Of a stretch of 64,000 nt of DNA, positions 60,878-64,000 are shown piece by piece. How positions within the stretch are numbered: the first letter of the stretch is position 1; each line of letters starts with the position of its first letter. The position numbers were made by a program, and so were the translations under genes. The notes below the pieces were generated by a model that saw only the letters and a program-made list of their open reading frames with translations, ran no database searches and had not been told where the DNA came from. The stretch spans positions 1 to 64,000 of the forward strand of contig CAJIYH010000004.1 in the NCBI GenBank assembly GCA_905181615.1. The letters run 5' to 3'. Source of the DNA: an uncultured Flavobacteriaceae bacterium (GTDB lineage: Bacteria; Bacteroidota; Bacteroidia; Flavobacteriales; Flavobacteriaceae).

Positions 60878-62170
60878 TTATTTCCTAGAATATTTTTCCA
60901 TGTAACGTTTCCAAAGTTCTGTCTGATGAGTTTCTAAGGAAAGATCTCTTCCCCCAATAAACGCATGACTTATTTGGTTTGTTCTCATGTCAAGAGCATC
61001 TCCAATAGAAAGGAACAAAGTAGCATCTTTTCCAACAGTTAAGCTTCCTAAACGATTATCCACTCCAATAATCTTAGCAGCATTCAGAGTAATCATTTCC
61101 ACAGCTTTTTCTTTGGGTAAGCCATAGGCTGCAAAACTACCTGCGTAAAAAGGTAAATTACGTGTATTCATCCGTTCCATTCTTCCGCTAACATCAATTG
61201 TGATTAATAACCCTGCATCCATAAGAATTTTCGCCATTTTAAAGGGAAGCTTCACGTCTTGATCTTCTTGAGTTGGAAGTCTGTGAGGTCTAGAGACAAT
61301 AACTGGAATGTCATGCGCTATTAGAAAACTACTTACAAGATGTGCTTCGATTCCACCAACTAAAACAATTTTTTGGATGTTATGATCTTTTAAAAATTCT
61401 ATACCATCAACAATTTCACGTTGACCGTTAGCATGTAAATAAACAGTTTGATTGCCTTTAAATGTTTTGCTCATTGCAGCAAAAGGTAGGTGCTTAGTTT
61501 CAGCCTTAGTTTTGTTGTAAGCTGAGGCTTCTGTCAAAAATACTCCGAGGTCTTTTATTTTTTGTTCGTAGCTTTTTTGATTATACTTCAAACTGCTTGG
61601 CCCCATTCTCCAACTAGAAGTATAAGCTCTTGGCCAATTGATGTGCAAACCTTCATCTGTTAGCAATGCAGCATCTTCCCAATTCCATGCATCTAGTTTT
61701 ACAACAGAAGAGCTTCCAGAGATCACCCCTCTATTAGGAACAACCTGTGCAGTTAAAATTCCATTTGGACGTAAACTCTCTACAACTTTAGATTCAGCAT
61801 TATAAGCAACTATTGTTCGAATGTGCGGAAGATATTCCCCAATTTCATTGAGGTCATTTGTTGGACGAATTGCATCAATTTCAACCATTCCAACAGTACT
61901 GTTTGTAGCGATAAAGCCAGGGTATACATGTTGACCTGTGGCATCAATTGTTTTGTCGTATTTGTTTTTCACTGCATTTGCAGTAGTAACTTCTAAAATC
62001 TTACCATCCAACAAACCAATAGCACTATTTTCAAGAACTGTTCCATCACCAATGTGTGCAGTAGCTCCTAGAATAAGGATCGAATTTTGTTGATTTGCAG
62101 CAGGTGTTTGTTGAGCTATTCCAATGCTGCAGCTAATAAGGAATGCTAATGTTAGGATATAATTTTTCAT
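60878..62170 (-). CDS. Secreted amidohydrolase-family protein lacking the HxH metal motif
   Basis: A 430-residue exported amidohydrolase-fold protein. The signal peptide is MKNYILTLAFLISCSIGIAQ. The composite beta-sandwich and TIM barrel are evident (ILILGATAHIGDGTVLENSAI, GQHVYPGFIATNSTVGM, NAAKIIGVDNRLGSLTVGKDATLFLS). In active enzymes PG-x-I-D-x-H-x-H follows at the first position; here it is PGFIATNST, so the HxH metal ligands are missing. It is probably a degenerate partner of the neighbouring metal-complete amidohydrolase. The track start at 62197 overlaps that gene; ATG at 62170 starts the signal peptide. Confidence 0.88.
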   Translation of the reverse strand: MKNYILTLAFLISCSIGIAQQTPAANQQNSILILGATAHIGDGTVLENSAIGLLDGKILEVTTANAVKNKYDKTIDATGQHVYPGFIATNSTVGMVEIDAIRPTNDLNEIGEYLPHIRTIVAYNAESKVVESLRPNGILTAQVVPNRGVISGSSSVVKLDAWNWEDAALLTDEGLHINWPRAYTSSWRMGPSSLKYNQKSYEQKIKDLGVFLTEASAYNKTKAETKHLPFAAMSKTFKGNQTVYLHANGQREIVDGIEFLKDHNIQKIVLVGGIEAHLVSSFLIAHDIPVIVSRPHRLPTQEDQDVKLPFKMAKILMDAGLLITIDVSGRMERMNTRNLPFYAGSFAAYGLPKEKAVEMITLNAAKIIGVDNRLGSLTVGKDATLFLSIGDALDMRTNQISHAFIGGRDLSLETHQTELWKRYMEKYSRK

Positions 62171-62180
62171 AATAATAAGT

Positions 62181-64000
62181 TTAATCAAGGGTTTCACAAT
62201 GGAATTCTACTGTCTTTTTTTGTATTGGCTTTTGTGTTTTAGCACCACCATTTTTAGCTGAAAGCATGTCTTGAATCAGTTTATTTTTTTCTTTAGCAAT
62301 CTCATCTACTTGAGCTGTTGCTCGATCAAGGTCGTAATAAATAACCCCTTCTATCATCGTTTTTTCTGCTATCGCATATATAGACATTGGATGGTCACTC
62401 CATAAAACTAGATCAGCAGATTTCCCAACTTTTACACTTCCTACTTCGTCGTCAATGTGGAGTAATTTTGCTGGATTTAGTGTTACAAACTTCCAAGCGT
62501 CTTCTTCAGAAACTCCTCCATATTTTACTGCTTTCGCTGCCTCTTGATTTAGCCTTCTGGACATTTCAGAGTCATCCGAGTTAAATGCAACCGTTACACC
62601 TTGACTGTGCATAATAGCACCGTTATATGGTATAGCATCGTTTACTTCAAATTTATACGCCCACCAATCCGAGAAGGTTGATCCACCCACTCCGTGTTCT
62701 TTCATTTTGTCTGCAACTTTATATCCTTCAAGAATATGAGTAAATGTATTGATTCGAACTCCAAAACGATCGGCCACTTTAAGCAGCATATTGATTTCAC
62801 TTTGAACATAAGAGTGACAAGAAATAAAACGTTCCCCGTTTAGAATTTCTACTAAGGTTTCCATTTCGAGATCGTATCTAGGAGCAGCTGTTCTAGCTTT
62901 TACTTTTCGAGATAAACCGTTGTAATTACTCCAGGTTGTTTTGTATTCTTTTGCCCGTTGAAAATAATCCGTGAATACTTGTTCCACTCCCATTCTTGTT
63001 TGAGGGAAACGTGCATAACTACTCCAATTGGATTGTTTTACATTTTCTCCTAAGGCAAATTTAATGTAAGGATCAGCATTGGGGTATAAAAGCTCATCTG
63101 CACTTGCACCCCATTTAGGCTTGATGATTGCTGAGCGTCCTCCAATTGGGTTAGCAGAACCATGCAGGATTTGAAGTGTTGTTACTCCCCCAGAAAGGTT
63201 TCTGTATAAATTAATATCGTCGGGATTAATTACATCCTCAATGGTAACTTCAGCAGATGAATTTTGCCCTCCTTCGTTGATGCTAGAAGCACCAATATGA
63301 GAGTGTTCGTCAATTACTCCACTAGTAAGATGCTTTCCAGTACCATCAATTACCTTGGCTCCAGGAGCATCTATTGCAGTTCCAACGGCTTTAATTTTCC
63401 CATCAACAACCCAGACACTAGCATTTTCTATTATTCCATCTTCTTCATTTGTCCAAACAGTTACGTTTTTAAACAATACGTTTTCTGAACTTGGCCGTAC
63501 TTTAAATCCAAAACCGTTATTTGGAAAAGTTATAGGAAGTGCTTTTTGAACTACATCCTTTTTCTTTTTATCTTTTTTTGATTTTACATTTTCAGATTTA
63601 GTTGCGGTCCAAACTATTGATTTTCCATCAAAAAAAGTACCATCTCCATTGAAAGAATTTGGATTACTGACCTTAGATTTTAGTTGAGCAAACTTGCTGT
63701 TTGAGCTATCTGAAATTCTAAGAGTTAACCAACCGTTAACATACTTAACACTTGTTTTAAGTGTAGTAGAATCTTTAACGATTTTGGCTGATATTTTAGA
63801 ATTACTTTTTGAGACTGTTAGCTTATAGGTCTCATCCATCATGTTTACTAAATATTGACCATCAATTAGGTTTTTTGGAGATTCCTTAATAATGTGTTGA
63901 TGACCTTGCACCCAGTTTTCGTGAATAAGAGTTTCTTTTTCAAATACGGGACCATCGGTCACTAAAAAGTTTGCATAGGCTCCTTTTTTTAATTCACCAA
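62181..64000 (-). CDS. Secreted amidohydrolase-family protein, metal site intact (5' end outside window)
   Basis: The coding frame stays open to the window end (GELKKGAYANFLVTDGP), so the track's GTG start at 63962 is internal and the true start lies beyond 64000. Family features are VIDEHSHIGAS (HxH), SCHSYVQSEINML and THILEGYKVADKM (two further His), and the Asp in VAFNSDDSEMSRR, so the metal site is complete, as in imidazolonepropionase-like amidohydrolases. The stretch at the window end resembles the C-terminal part of another amidohydrolase domain (GELKKGAYANFLVTDG), so the full protein may be a fusion of two. It overlaps nothing; the degenerate partner begins 10 bp after its stop. Confidence 0.88.
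   Translation of the reverse strand, partial: GELKKGAYANFLVTDGPVFEKETLIHENWVQGHQHIIKESPKNLIDGQYLVNMMDETYKLTVSKSNSKISAKIVKDSTTLKTSVKYVNGWLTLRISDSSNSKFAQLKSKVSNPNSFNGDGTFFDGKSIVWTATKSENVKSKKDKKKKDVVQKALPITFPNNGFGFKVRPSSENVLFKNVTVWTNEEDGIIENASVWVVDGKIKAVGTAIDAPGAKVIDGTGKHLTSGVIDEHSHIGASSINEGGQNSSAEVTIEDVINPDDINLYRNLSGGVTTLQILHGSANPIGGRSAIIKPKWGASADELLYPNADPYIKFALGENVKQSNWSSYARFPQTRMGVEQVFTDYFQRAKEYKTTWSNYNGLSRKVKARTAAPRYDLEMETLVEILNGERFISCHSYVQSEINMLLKVADRFGVRINTFTHILEGYKVADKMKEHGVGGSTFSDWWAYKFEVNDAIPYNGAIMHSQGVTVAFNSDDSEMSRRLNQEAAKAVKYGGVSEEDAWKFVTLNPAKLLHIDDEVGSVKVGKSADLVLWSDHPMSIYAIAEKTMIEGVIYYDLDRATAQVDEIAKEKNKLIQDMLSAKNGGAKTQKPIQKKTVEFHCETLD

Overview
The window is about 64 kb of AT-rich chromosome from a member of the Bacteroidota, most likely the family Flavobacteriaceae. 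Three things point there. The promoters carry the Bacteroidota -7 box TAnnTTTG (upstream of recR, guaA, mnmA, lysA, rpmB, ruvX, dapD and fur). Several proteins belong to lineage-typical families: DUF4295 beside L33, DUF5606, DUF349 repeats, OstA-like, BshC, paired secreted amidohydrolases and a LysM plus periplasmic-binding-fold protein. The housekeeping set looks chromosomal. I see no rRNA, tRNA, IS element, prophage, CRISPR array or plasmid function. Both ends cut through genes.

Layout. 0-9 kb: the 3' part of a glutamate-synthase-like gene, a GNAT acetyltransferase, htpG, a TetR-like regulator with an ABC1 kinase, a FabH-type ketosynthase, a CoA-binding protein and a sodium:solute symporter. 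8.6-17.5 kb: recR, a 2-oxo acid dehydrogenase E2, an exonuclease, an FAH-family hydrolase, cinA, the rpmB-rpmG-DUF4295 cluster, ftsY, a lipase-like hydrolase and rimO. 17.5-33 kb: a secreted M14 carboxypeptidase divergent from bshC, then guaA, a LysM protein, pyrG, yidC, mnmA, convergent lysA, sucC and hsp20. 33-44.8 kb: a CrtI-like oxidoreductase, the only long gene-free stretch (about 545 bp), an S10 peptidase, pnuC, uvrB, an unknown gene, a pRiA4b ORF-3-like gene, heme A synthase, the CCA-adding enzyme, threonylcarbamoyl-AMP synthase and dapD. 44.8-47.1 kb: ruvX-def-DUF5606-mazG. 47-64 kb is almost entirely minus strand: a DUF349 protein, aroE, two tandem DUF368 genes, a TPR protein, a frameshifted class III aminotransferase, an OstA-like protein, purA, fur, spoT, an SpoU methyltransferase and two amidohydrolases.

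How the genes fit together. Most are core functions: nucleotide synthesis (guaA, pyrG, purA), lysine and aromatic amino acid synthesis (lysA, dapD, aroE), translation and RNA modification (rpmB, rpmG, rimO, mnmA, CCA enzyme, Sua5-type enzyme, def), envelope biogenesis (ftsY, yidC, OstA-like, DUF368 pair) and stress control (htpG, hsp20, spoT, fur).

The most interesting signals are regulatory. htpG and hsp20, 29 kb apart, share a long promoter motif with identical internal spacing, which looks like a heat-shock element. recR, guaA, mnmA and ruvX have a TAnnTTTG box ending only 3-5 nt before the start codon, which predicts leaderless mRNAs. A perfect 22-bp palindrome lies between bshC and the M14 peptidase, overlapping the bshC -7 box. 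Four of the eight convergent gene pairs have interlocked stop codons. The gene at 39.3 kb has no recognised family but carries GD-x-R-x-x-N and IDFDQ motifs that suggest a divergent kinase-like fold. All of this rests on reading the sequence alone; no database search was run.
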